DNA of 64,000 nt from Arabidopsis thaliana (taxonomy: Eukaryota > Streptophyta > Magnoliopsida > Brassicales > Brassicaceae), in NCBI RefSeq assembly GCF_000001735.4, contig NC_003070.9, positions 21,499,971-21,563,970 of the forward strand, in the 5' to 3' direction. A model generated the notes under the pieces. The model saw only the letters and a program-made list of their open reading frames with translations, was not told the DNA's origin and made no database searches. Position numbers and translations under genes: made by a program. Shown in pieces: positions 44,790-55,114 of the stretch. Position 1 is the first letter of the stretch. Every line of letters begins with the position of its first letter.

Positions 44790-47700
44790 ATGTTAATGAT
44801 GTTCTCTCCAGCATTTGTAATGGTAATGGACCTAATGGTGCTGGTTATGATGATAATGATGATGGTATCATCGCTGGATGCGCATGGGCATATAAGTTGC
44901 ATCGAAAGCGAAAGGAAAGGACTGCTAGAGCTCAAGGCATATCTCAACATATCCGAGTACCCGTATGATTGGCCTAATGACACGAACAACAGCGACTGTT
45001 GCAAATGGGAAAGAGTCAAGTGTGATCTTACCAGCGGGCGTGTGATTGGTCTTCTCTTGACTGACACATACTATCCTCCTCCCCTACTAAATCTTTCCTT
45101 GTTCTATCCATTTGGAGAATTACAAACTCTTAATTTAAGTAATTTCTGGTGTCAAGGCTGGTTCGATCATATCCATGGTATATAAATGATCTTTTACTTC
45201 CCTTTCTATTAACAACTTTTTAGTCTATTTTTTTCATGAACACATAATTATAAGCCATCGTCATTTTCAAGTTAACATCATTGGGTTTTATACATGCAGG
45301 TTATAAAAGCTTTGAGAGATTGAAAAATCTTGAGATCCTTGATATTAGTGAAAACGGCGTCAATAATACTGTCTTACCGTTTATAAACACGGCTTCTTCG
45401 CTTAAAACTTTAATTCTTCATGGAAACAATATGGAAGGTACTTTTCCAATGAAAGGTACGTACGTCCACTTTCAGGTCTTAATAAGTTCAATATTAAGGT
45501 CTCGTAGTCATAGTTGATGAGTACTTGTTACTATTCTTGTATTAAACTTGAGGAACCTATATATTTTCAGAACTTATAAACTTGAGAAATCTAGAACTGC
45601 TGGATCTAAGTAAGAACCAGTTTGTTGGGCCAGTGCCAGGTAAAAATCTAGCAAATTTATTCATAGATCCAAAATATTGATCTAGGACACTTGCCAAAAT
45701 TCTCTCTTCATAACTTTTTTTCCTTATTACCACAGACTTGGCAAATTTTCATAACCTTCAAGGTTTGGACATGAGTGATAACAAATTTTCTGGGTCAAAC
45801 AAAGGTACGTTAAGACTTTTTTTTTTCTTTTGTGTGTGATAAGTTGTGTATCATTTTCTTATCCATTGACGTGTGACTTTGGCAGGACTTTGTCAACTGA
45901 AAAATTTACGAGAGCTTGATCTAAGTCAAAACAAATTTACAGGTCAATTTCCTCAATGTTTTGATAGCTTGACCCAACTCCAAGTTCTTGATATCTCTTC
46001 AAACAACTTCAATGGTACAGTTCCATCTCTTATCAGAAATCTTGATTCTGTTGAGTATTTAGCTCTCTCGGATAATGAGTTTAAGGGTTTCTTTTCTTTG
46101 GAATTAATCGCCAACCTCTCGAAGCTCAAGGTATTCAAACTTTCATCAAGATCTAATTTGTTGCGTCTAAAAAAGTTGTCCTCCTTACAGCCAAAGTTTC
46201 AGCTAAGTGTCATCGAGCTACAAAATTGCAACTTGGAAAATGTTCCAAGCTTTATTCAACACCAGAAGGATTTGCATGTGATTAACCTCTCCAACAACAA
46301 GTTAACTGGAGTATTTCCCTATTGGCTTTTGGAGAAATATCCAAATCTTCGGGTTTTGCTTTTGCAGAACAACTCTTTAACCATGCTTGAGTTGCCAAGA
46401 CTACTTAATCATACTTTGCAGATTTTGGATTTATCAGCCAATAATTTTGATCAACGGCTTCCAGAGAACATTGGAAAGGTTCTTCCAAATATAAGGCACT
46501 TGAATCTTTCCAACAATGGGTTTCAATGGATACTACCATCGTCATTCGGTGAGATGAAAGATATTAAGTTCTTGGACTTATCTCATAATAATTTCTCTGG
46601 AAGTCTACCAATGAAGTTTCTTATTGGTTGTTCTTCATTGCACACTTTGAAGCTTTCATACAACAAATTCTTTGGTCAAATTTTCCCAAAACAGACAAAC
46701 TTTGGGAGTTTGGTCGTGTTGATTGCGAATAACAATCTATTTACTGGGATCGCAGATGGGTTGCGTAACGTGCAATCTCTTGGAGTGCTCGACTTGTCGA
46801 ATAACTATCTACAAGGTGTCATTCCAAGTTGGTTCGGCGGCTTTTTCTTTGCCTATCTTTTTCTCTCCAACAATCTTTTAGAAGGTACCTTGCCAAGCAC
46901 GCTTTTTAGTAAACCTACATTTAAAATTTTGGACCTCTCTGGAAACAAGTTCTCGGGGAACTTACCTTCGCACTTCACTGGTATGGATATGAGTCTATTG
47001 TATCTCAACGACAATGAGTTCAGTGGGACAATTCCAAGTACATTGATAAAAGATGTTTTGGTACTTGATCTGCGAAATAACAAATTGTCCGGGACTATTC
47101 CGCATTTTGTCAAGAACGAGTTTATCCTCTCTCTTTTGTTGAGGGGTAACACATTAACGGGTCATATTCCTACTGATCTATGTGGTCTAAGAAGCATTAG
47201 GATCTTGGATCTTGCCAACAACAGATTGAAGGGATCTATACCAACATGTCTCAACAATGTATCATTTGGGAGGAGGTTAAACTATGAGGTTAATGGCGAC
47301 AAATTACCATTTGAAATCAATGACGATGAAGAATTCGCTGTGTATTCTAGGTTATTGGTTTTACCACGTCAGTATTCTCCAGACTACACCGGCGTTTTGA
47401 TGTTCAATGTTGAATTTGCATCAAAGAGTAGGTATGATTCTTACACTCAAGAAAGTTTCAACTTTATGTTTGGACTTGATCTGTCAAGTAATGAACTCAG
47501 TGGTGACATACCAAAGGAGCTTGGAGATCTTCAGAGAATACGTGCTTTAAATCTGTCTCATAATTCCTTGTCAGGTTTGATACCTCAAAGCTTCTCCAAT
47601 CTAACGGATATTGAGAGCATTGATCTTTCGTTTAACTTGTTGCGGGGACCGATACCTCAAGATCTATCCAAGTTAGACTATATGGTTGTATTCAATGTGT

Positions 47701-48026
47701 CCTACAACAACCTCTCAGGCTCCATTCCAAGTCACGGAAAATTTTCTACGTTGGATGAAACCAACTTCATTGGTAATCTTCTTCTCTGTGGTTCAGCTAT
47801 AAACAGAAGTTGTGATGATAACAGCACTACCGAGTTCCTTGAATCTGATGATCAAAGCGGGGATGAGGAAACAACAATCGATATGGAAATTTTCTACTGG
47901 AGTCTTGCTGCTACCTATGGTGTAACATGGATCACATTTATTGTGTTTCTTTGCTTTGATTCACCTTGGCGCCGAGTATGGTTTCACTTTGTTGATGCTT
48001 TTATCAGTCTTTTCAAGTGTGTTTGA
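44790..48026 (+). CDS. RLP9: LRR receptor-like protein, tandem copy B, 940 aa
   Basis: Exons 44790-45177, 45300-45455, 45571-45639, 45736-45804 and 45886-48026 (2,823 nt). Exon number, sizes and phases match copy A; exon 2 is 156 nt and exon 3 is 69 nt in both. The signal peptide is strikingly Met-rich (11 Met in the first 25 residues). The N-cap has Cys37 and DCCKWERVKCD (69-79). LRRs, the island region (YDSYTQESFNFMFGLDL), a Cys-pair cap (LLLCGSAINRSC), an acidic patch and one membrane span follow, ending SLFKCV. Intact, without a kinase. The two copies remain alignable along their whole length, including the introns' positions, so they arose by tandem duplication. Confidence 0.88.
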
Positions 48027-48399
48027 TTTGGTGTATTTTCATTGGTATTTCAACTATATTCCATGTTGTTTCACTTTGTAAGGTCGTCGAAAGTTCAAAG
48101 TTTGTTGTCTTTCTTTCTGGTATATATCTTTTTGAAAGTGTTTCCGTTGGATTTAAGATAATCAAATTTGATCCTTAAGAATTTTCAAAACACGAAAAAT
48201 CTCAAACTAGTCACTTGAAACAAACTACTTTTCAGTTTTTGAATCGCTAGTATTATTTACAGAGATGAAATGGCGCAAACCTCTATGCTTACAAAATTAA
48301 CAGAGAGTCGCGCTCATTTCTCCGTTTCTGTTTGTTACTTTCTACAGAAGCATTAAATTGCTTAGAACACAAATTTCTTTATATCTCTTCTCCGTCTAC
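48027..48399. other. Convergent 3' spacer
   Basis: Holds the 3' UTRs of RLP copy B and MSL3. No other feature seen. Confidence 0.55.
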
Positions 48400-51300
48400 T
48401 CATTCTGATCCAATACCAAGTTCTTCTGAATCCATTAGTGCACCAGATGCTTTGTGTTCTTCATCAATCGGGAGTGTACGTTTTGAGCCATCCAACGCAA
48501 CACCAAGAACAAGATTCTCCTCCAGTAAAGAACTAGTACCGGACCCACCACCATCTCGAGCTTTCGACTCTCCATTGTTTTTCTCGCTCCCTTGTTTTGC
48601 TTTTGATTTCAGTGTCTGCTCTATTGTAGCTTCGTCATCAGAAACTTCATCCTTCTCTGCTTTATGTGGATCTCCCACGCTCTCTTTCTTCTTTTCTTCT
48701 GACTTTTGTGCTACTGGCTGGTCAGATGTTGAGGTTGATGAACCCTTAGTGCCTGTATTGGAGTTGGAACCAAGAGCCGCTTTCTGGTTTTCCTTTTTGG
48801 CATTTGAAACCGGCACCGATCCGTTGTTTTCTGTTTCGGCCTTGGTTTCCGATGGTTCTTCTTGAAGGTCCCTTTCTTCACTCTTTTGCCCTGGGCTGGG
48901 TGACTTTTGCCCTGGGCTGGGTGAGGGAGACTTTGAATTGTCATCGCTGTTGATTTTATAAGATGGCTCAATCAGCATGTATCGGCGGTTCATTGCTGCT
49001 TGATTGAAAACGATGTCTGAAAATCCTGCAGTGTCCACCTCAGCCTCATTACGCATCCTCTGTACTGTTCTAATGGGAGTTGCTAGACGTGCCCCGTGAT
49101 GCCTAATAACAGTAAGAAGATCCAAGAGCACTGCTTCCTGTTCAAAGATACAAATTTCTATCACATAAGGTCATGACATTGGGACATACACATACAAACA
49201 CATAAACACATGTGCCCACGGGAACATATGCTCGGAGATGCACTCAAGTACACATGCATTAGCACACACAAAACAATGTCTTGGGAAAGTGATGAAAATG
49301 AGACATGTCAAAATAGTTGATCAGACTACTCCTAGTGTGGTATGATTAAATACACATAATTTGAATGATATAACTTAGCAGCCAAAGAGATACACTCATG
49401 TGATGAAAAGTGTGTATTCAGTTAACTTTAACATACCTTAACGCACAGGTATTCTTCAAAACGTGAAGTCTTGACAAAACAGGATATTAGAATCTGCAAA
49501 AATATCAGATATAGATATTAAATCTGAGTTAACGTGAAACAGACATATTGGATGTTGATAGAAGATATTTTCTTACCCTAAGGGCTTGGTTCTCTGGATC
49601 TATATCCTCCAGAAAGACTCTTCTGTGTATTTTTTGCTGCTCGATTTGAGGATTTTTAGACAACACCTTGCGCATATCAGCCACGATATTCTGTATAGTT
49701 GAAAAAAAGATACAATAACTTGCCACATTGACCAAGAGAGTGCAGGGGTGTAAGACCTTGTAAACTAGTCTATTATTGCTTACATTAATTTTGCTGACAT
49801 CAAGATGACTGATGGCAAGATGTGTTTTGATGCGCCAATGCGTCTTCTGAGTGAGATTTCTCACAATATTCACACTGAACTGGTGGTTAGGAATATGAAC
49901 TGCTTCCCGGTCATCACCTCTGATAATTGTAGGTGACCACCAACCGACTTGCTGAAAAAGAAGTGTCATTTATGGAACACAGTTCATATGTCAAAAAGAA
50001 GACTCCTATCTGAAGCTAGTGACGTGAACACGAACAAGAAAAATAAATTTAACAAAGATAAACTGACAAGTTAACAGACCTCTACTGTGCCAGAAACTTC
50101 ATAGCCTCCTATCTTGGTCTGGATCCACTCATTCAGAACAAAGGGCCGTGTAGCATGAATCATAATGCTTGAAAGAAAGTTAGTAAGTATCTGCACCATC
50201 CACAAAAGGAATAATTTTCCCACCGTAAAAACGATTTAGTATGCCAAAGTTTTCCACAAAGAGATGAACGCACCTCACGGCCAGCAAGAGTTAGCAGTAC
50301 TGTCCCCAGACCCCCAGCCGTTAGCCATTTTTGGGTAGAGAAGCCTAACAGTTCCATAAACAATGAAGCAGCAGCAACCCACGCAGCAGTGTAAACAGCT
50401 TTTCCAGCAAAACTGAAACCCATCTGGCATAACAATAAATAGATAAACATTTTTCCGAATAAACCCTTAGCTGGAGAGTCATAAAGATATCATCATCTAA
50501 TCTCAAGCATCAGCCAACTGAGTTTTTGTACATCTATGTCGAAAGACTTTATTCCTTCAGAGCAACTAAAAATATAAATGCAAATTGCATATTCACAAAG
50601 ACAATAGAAGTTTGGATTTGGAGGACAAAATGCTTATTCTTTCATGAGAGACACAATCTGAAACATATTCAAACTTCTCCCTACAGTTGAGGCATTAGAA
50701 CATATAGGCAGCTGCAGGTGTTGTGTTACCACTTCATGCCGTGTAATAGGATGAACTATCAATAATGAAAACAGTGTCCAAATCTGTTTCAGGATAGGAA
50801 GACGTACATTTCTGGTATCAGCAGGATTATTTGTCTCCATAAAAAATTTCTGCACCTGCTGAAGTAGGCTGCAGAAAAGACATTTTGTATTAGCCCAAAG
50901 ATTGCATCAAACATGCTCAGTAACTGAAAAACCATTTGGTAGTCAGTAAAGCTAAGTTATGATATATACAAGGGCGGAGATAAAATTGCATCAAACTGAT
51001 AAAAAGCAAGCTAAATGGTGAACCTGCAGTAAGGTCAGCTAACTGTTTTGGAGACATGTATCCTTACGCAAGTACTTATACCACCATAAAAGCGTTATTA
51101 CAGTAACAATATACAGAAACTCTTGCTTACCTTGATAAACAGCAGGAAAATGCCAACACCGTTGATATGGACCGAGCAAAGATCAGAAGACGCTGTTTAA
51201 TAGCCTGGCCGGCACTTGAAGGCAATACTATTGGGTCCAATGTTCTGAAAGACAATTCCATATTGATGTTAGTAAACACATATAATAGTTAACTAGTTAG

Positions 51301-52518
51301 AAACAAAAATACTATTGACCTGCATAAAAGGATTGCTCCGCTCCAAAGCAGCAAAGGTTGAAGATATGACACAACAATGTACTGCGTGCTACTCTTCTGT
51401 GAATTTGCATCATTCCCCTTCTGGAATTAAAGTTGCATCCACTTAAAATAAACTATAGCAAGTAGCCCATGAACCGAAATTGAAGAAATGTATAAGAGTC
51501 GAGAGAGAATGACATCACACCTCAAACAGGGTAGTTCTGGCAAGGCGCAGAAGGGGTCTAAGACCCCATGTAGCAAATGCAAGAATCCCAACCGCTGGAA
51601 TTAGTTTCACTAAATGAGGATTTCCACCTAAAGCATCATATACCCTGGTATCAATAACGAACATTTCAGATAAAATGGCTTCAATTATTAAAGTATAAAT
51701 GTATATGAAAGAGAGCCGAAATATGGAATGATATCCTTCTCCAACTAGTGATCTCTTTTAGGTCTCAGTTGTAAGCACATGTGATGTGTGTGCACAGTTT
51801 ATCAATTAATCACACCCCACTCATTTGATAGTATAAATGAATAAATGTTCAAACATATAACCTTGTGAATATTACTGCAGTTGATTTAAGAATAGGGCCT
51901 TCATTTCCATTCCCAGGAGAGAGAGCTGACCGGCAAACAAATGCATTACACCTAGATGATACAGGTACTATTGAACCACTCAAGCTCTCTAGTAGCTGAA
52001 GACTCCAAACGTCTTGTCTCTAAGACAACAGGAAAGGAAAAATTAATAGAAGCCCACATGGCTAACAACCGCCAACTTATCATCTATTCTAATTGAGAGT
52101 GAGAACTATACATAACTATCAGACGCGTAGAGCACACAAAAGTGAAATACAATAAAAACAGATCCACAAGCATAAACAACTAACAGAAAAGGGTCCTAAA
52201 GTAAGAGGAGAGTTCCACCACAACACCAATATTGCTTGAAGAAAATCAAAAAGAAGCACTAAACCATTGAACAATGCTATGAGCACAGATGATACCGTGG
52301 CACATGATGAAAGACCAGTCCGAGTCAGATACACACGATTTTTACCAGCAGCACTCTGCAGGAAAACGAGAAATGAGACACACCCAAGAAAAACTGTAAG
52401 TAATCAAAATCGTAAATTCGAAAACAACACTACGTACATTATGGAATCCAGAAGCTTCATGGATCTTATGAACATTCAGATCATGGGACAATGGTAAAGC
52501 AACAGTACGCATCATCAT
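48400..52518 (-). CDS. MSL3: MscS-like mechanosensitive channel, plastid envelope, about 681 aa
   Basis: Thirteen coding exons: 52518-52438, 52355-52287, 52019-51862, 51644-51521, 51420-51320, 51244-51131, 50868-50808, 50423-50274, 50190-50080, 49951-49784, 49690-49577, 49493-49437, 49137-48400. Phases are consistent throughout. An N-terminal transit-like region precedes several membrane spans. The pore-lining helix and MscS core read [20 protein letters not shown], then [20 protein letters not shown]. The C-terminal ~240 residues are Ser/Glu/Lys-rich, with SPSPGQK repeated. Plastid MSL2/MSL3 release osmotic pressure and influence plastid size and division (established). Three consecutive ATGs (52518, 52515, 52512) open the frame; the extension to 52536 starts with TTG. 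A leader intron ends near 52,571. The exon 3 acceptor is the least certain junction. Confidence 0.93.
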
Positions 52519-53650
52519 CCCAAATGTACAAAACAATGATCAACTAAACTCCTTTATACACAATTAACCTGCACAAAATCGAGAATTAGCTTCGCAGAAC
52601 ATTAAACAATATTCAAACTACCAAAAACCTTCCAAAATCATTTGCATAATTACAAAAGATTAGCATAATCTTTCTAACTTCACGCATGCAACAGAGATGA
52701 CAATACTGAGACAATTTCATCAAATTATCGAAATTCGCACTAATTAACGCCGATCTTTGTCTAATCAAGTATGATTAAAGTACAATTCACACAATTTCCT
52801 TCAAAATCTTCTCTAATTTCACGCAAAATTAACCCGGAAAATGCAAGAATTTCGCGGAAGTTACCTACTCCGTACGAAATTGAGAAAATCCAGAGAGAGA
52901 TCGGAAGCAAACGACGAGAAGCAAGACGCAATCGGAGAAGATCAGTGGTTAAAATGAGAGATAGAAACGGTGAGCTTCTTCTTCCTCTTCGTCTTTTTGA
53001 TTAGTTTCTTTCTTTGTTCAAAAAATCAACAACAACAACAAAAAGAGTACAAGACATTCCTTTAGCTAACGTGCGCGAGGAGGAGCTTTGACGTATCAAT
53101 CTAAAATACGCCAATTCGTGGCAGCTTCATTAACCCAGAGACAAACGATCACCTCCGAGTTTTTTTTTTTTTTGGATTAAAGAGGAAAAATGGAAATGAT
53201 GATGAATGGATATTTTCAATTTTGAGTGGTCCCGCAAATTTACGATTTTCACCAAACGGAATTTTTGACTCTTATCCGCAATACTTTCCACGTGATCTAT
53301 AATTGGACCGTCGTGGCGTATCGCTCCACCGACCATATTATATGAAATGGGCCCATCGTTAGGCCCATTCTATTTACAGGTTTTTGTGTTACTATTTTCA
53401 CTATGGTCCAGGCTTTTTTTGGACAGCCCATATAATCTACTCTTTTTTTCAACCCGAATTGGGCCTGGGCTACGGCCTTACAAATCTTTCAACAGGTAAT
53501 CATTTTATTATAAATATTCTCCTAAACCAAACCAGGAAATTTTCATACTCTGATTCGGTTCCATTTGAAACCTAAAAAAATCAAGCTTAACCGGGAAACA
53601 ATTGCCAACCATTTACGAATTTTCTCAGTCCCACTATCGAAGAAGTTGTG
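52519..53650. promoter_or_regulatory. Divergent promoter of MSL3 and the KNL2-type gene
   Basis: Contains the MSL3 leader with an intron (acceptor near 52,571; first exon near 52,900-53,000) and the upstream region of the plus-strand gene. A plus-strand ORF at 52,771-53,004 lies over the MSL3 leader and is not credible. Confidence 0.5.
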
Positions 53651-54496
53651 ATGACGACGACGAGGGCGAAGTCCAAATTCCAGTCTCTCTCAGCATGTCG
53701 CTTCACGCCGTTACCGGAACCCAATACCTCACCGAGCACTTACTCCAAGACTTTACCAAAACCCAATTCCTCGCCGGGAACCGACGGAACTTTCCCAACA
53801 CCGTTTCCCTTAGCTGTCATCACTCCAATCAAAACCCTAAAATCCGTCACATTATCCGATTGGTGGCTAACAAAGAAAGGCAAAGATTTGTGTATTAAAG
53901 GATTCGAATCAAATGGTGCATCTGGAGTAAGACTGTTTTCATCAGGAACAATCTCAAAGCGACATGAAAGTACAACTCTTGAAGCAATTGATGGGATTAC
54001 AATTTCTATCAATGGTTTCATCAATCGATCTCGTTGTCTAGAGAATGGTATTTCGATTGAGGTTTGTAATCGTTTTCGTTTAGGGTTTCCTTATGATTGG
54101 GAAGATTACAATGAAGAAGAAGAAGAGAAGAAGAAGAAGAATGTTGATATTTCGTTTGATGATATTCCTGTGAATAGGTATCAGGATCTTTATTCTCTTG
54201 AGGGTTGTTTGAAAGATAAGATTTTGGACGATGTTGTTGGTAGTTTAAGAGATTTGGTTTGTCAGAAATCTGATAAGGCATGTGAGAAATCAAGAGTTGG
54301 TGATGTTGATGATGATGATGATGATGATGATGATAAGAGTTTGGTTTCGAGGGTTGTGGGAGTGAAGACTAGAGGTATGCTTAGAAGGAGAGAAGAGTAT
54401 GAAGCTTCTATTGGGAAAAGAGTTGCGACCATGTCTGGGAAAAGAGTTGTGACAGTGTCCAAGAAGAAGAATAGGAGAAGAAGTTTCGGTTGGTAA
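53651..54496 (+). CDS. EMB1674: SANTA-domain protein, beta-KNL2 type centromere assembly factor, 281 aa
   Basis: The first ATG is 53651 (the frame opens with GTG at 53648). The SANTA domain spans about residues 68-155: TLSDWWLTKKGKDLCIKG, RLFSSGTISKRHE, TTLEAIDGITISINGFINR and RFRLGFPYDWEDY. It is followed by a Glu/Lys run, a region ending CLKDKILDDVVGSLRDLV, an Asp run encoded by a GAT/GAC microsatellite (54,300-54,330) and a basic tail (KKKNRRRSFGW). SANTA proteins of the KNL2/M18BP1 family load CENH3 at centromeres. No CENPC-like motif is visible, fitting the beta-type variant known to me as EMB1674. The ORF is intronless and ends before a separate downstream gene. Confidence 0.82.
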   Translation: MTTTRAKSKFQSLSACRFTPLPEPNTSPSTYSKTLPKPNSSPGTDGTFPTPFPLAVITPIKTLKSVTLSDWWLTKKGKDLCIKGFESNGASGVRLFSSGTISKRHESTTLEAIDGITISINGFINRSRCLENGISIEVCNRFRLGFPYDWEDYNEEEEEKKKKNVDISFDDIPVNRYQDLYSLEGCLKDKILDDVVGSLRDLVCQKSDKACEKSRVGDVDDDDDDDDDKSLVSRVVGVKTRGMLRRREEYEASIGKRVATMSGKRVVTVSKKKNRRRSFGW

Positions 54497-54610
54497 GGTT
54501 TACAGGATCTTACTCTTTTAGAGGGTTGTTTTGAAAAATAAGGCTTTGGATGATGTTGTCAGAAATGTGAGATATCAAGAATGTGATGATGTGGGAGTGA
54601 AGACTACATC
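54497..54610 (+). repeat. Degenerate copy of the upstream gene's 3' coding segment
   Basis: Immediately after the stop, AGGTTTACAGGATCTTACTC and GAGGGTTGTTTTGAAAAATA align with the coding stretch at 54,176-54,230. ATGATGTTGTC and GTGGGAGTGAAGACTA align with 54,230-54,372. It has deletions and frameshifts. It looks like a decayed tandem duplication of the coding end. Confidence 0.65.
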
Positions 54611-55114
54611 CTTCTATGTCTACTTTTGGCTTCTTTGGCACAAATGGATGTAAGAAATGTATATATGTAACCCAAATTTCTTAACCTAAGATTGTAATTT
54701 ATGTTCTTCATTGACTGCATTCTTCTGTCTATTTTGAACCTTTTTAAAACAGGTTTTGCAATGTTAGTTTTGGACCTGACTAAAAAACATATGTAAAGAT
54801 TAAGTAAAGATGTGTCAAAATTAGTGTATATCCCACGCACACAAATGTAAATTGATTAACAATGCGGATAAGAAATAAATGTCATATATTTCTATTATTG
54901 TTGGTTTTTATCTTTTTAGTTATTGTCAAAGGTAACATCCTAAAAATGAGGTTGATCAGAGGATTCACCAAAATACTCGGACATATCCACTACACACGGA
55001 CAAAGGCTTCTTCTCTTTTCTTTGTCTGATCTTGAAACTCTCAAGTTCTTACGTTGATGACTTGGCTATGTTTGAACCTTCCTCTGCTTCTTCTTCCTTG
55101 GTACAAGAAAAAAG
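54611..55114. other. Spacer and leader of the NET gene
   Basis: AT-rich, with the 3' end of the SANTA gene and the promoter and leader of the next gene. No further coding segment was found that would bridge the two genes. Confidence 0.5.

Noticed and set aside
48332-48865. 177-aa plus-strand ORF
   Set aside because: Antisense of the Ser/Glu-rich MSL3 C terminus.
52771-53004. 77-aa basic plus-strand ORF
   Set aside because: Overlaps the MSL3 leader exon and intron; no family similarity.
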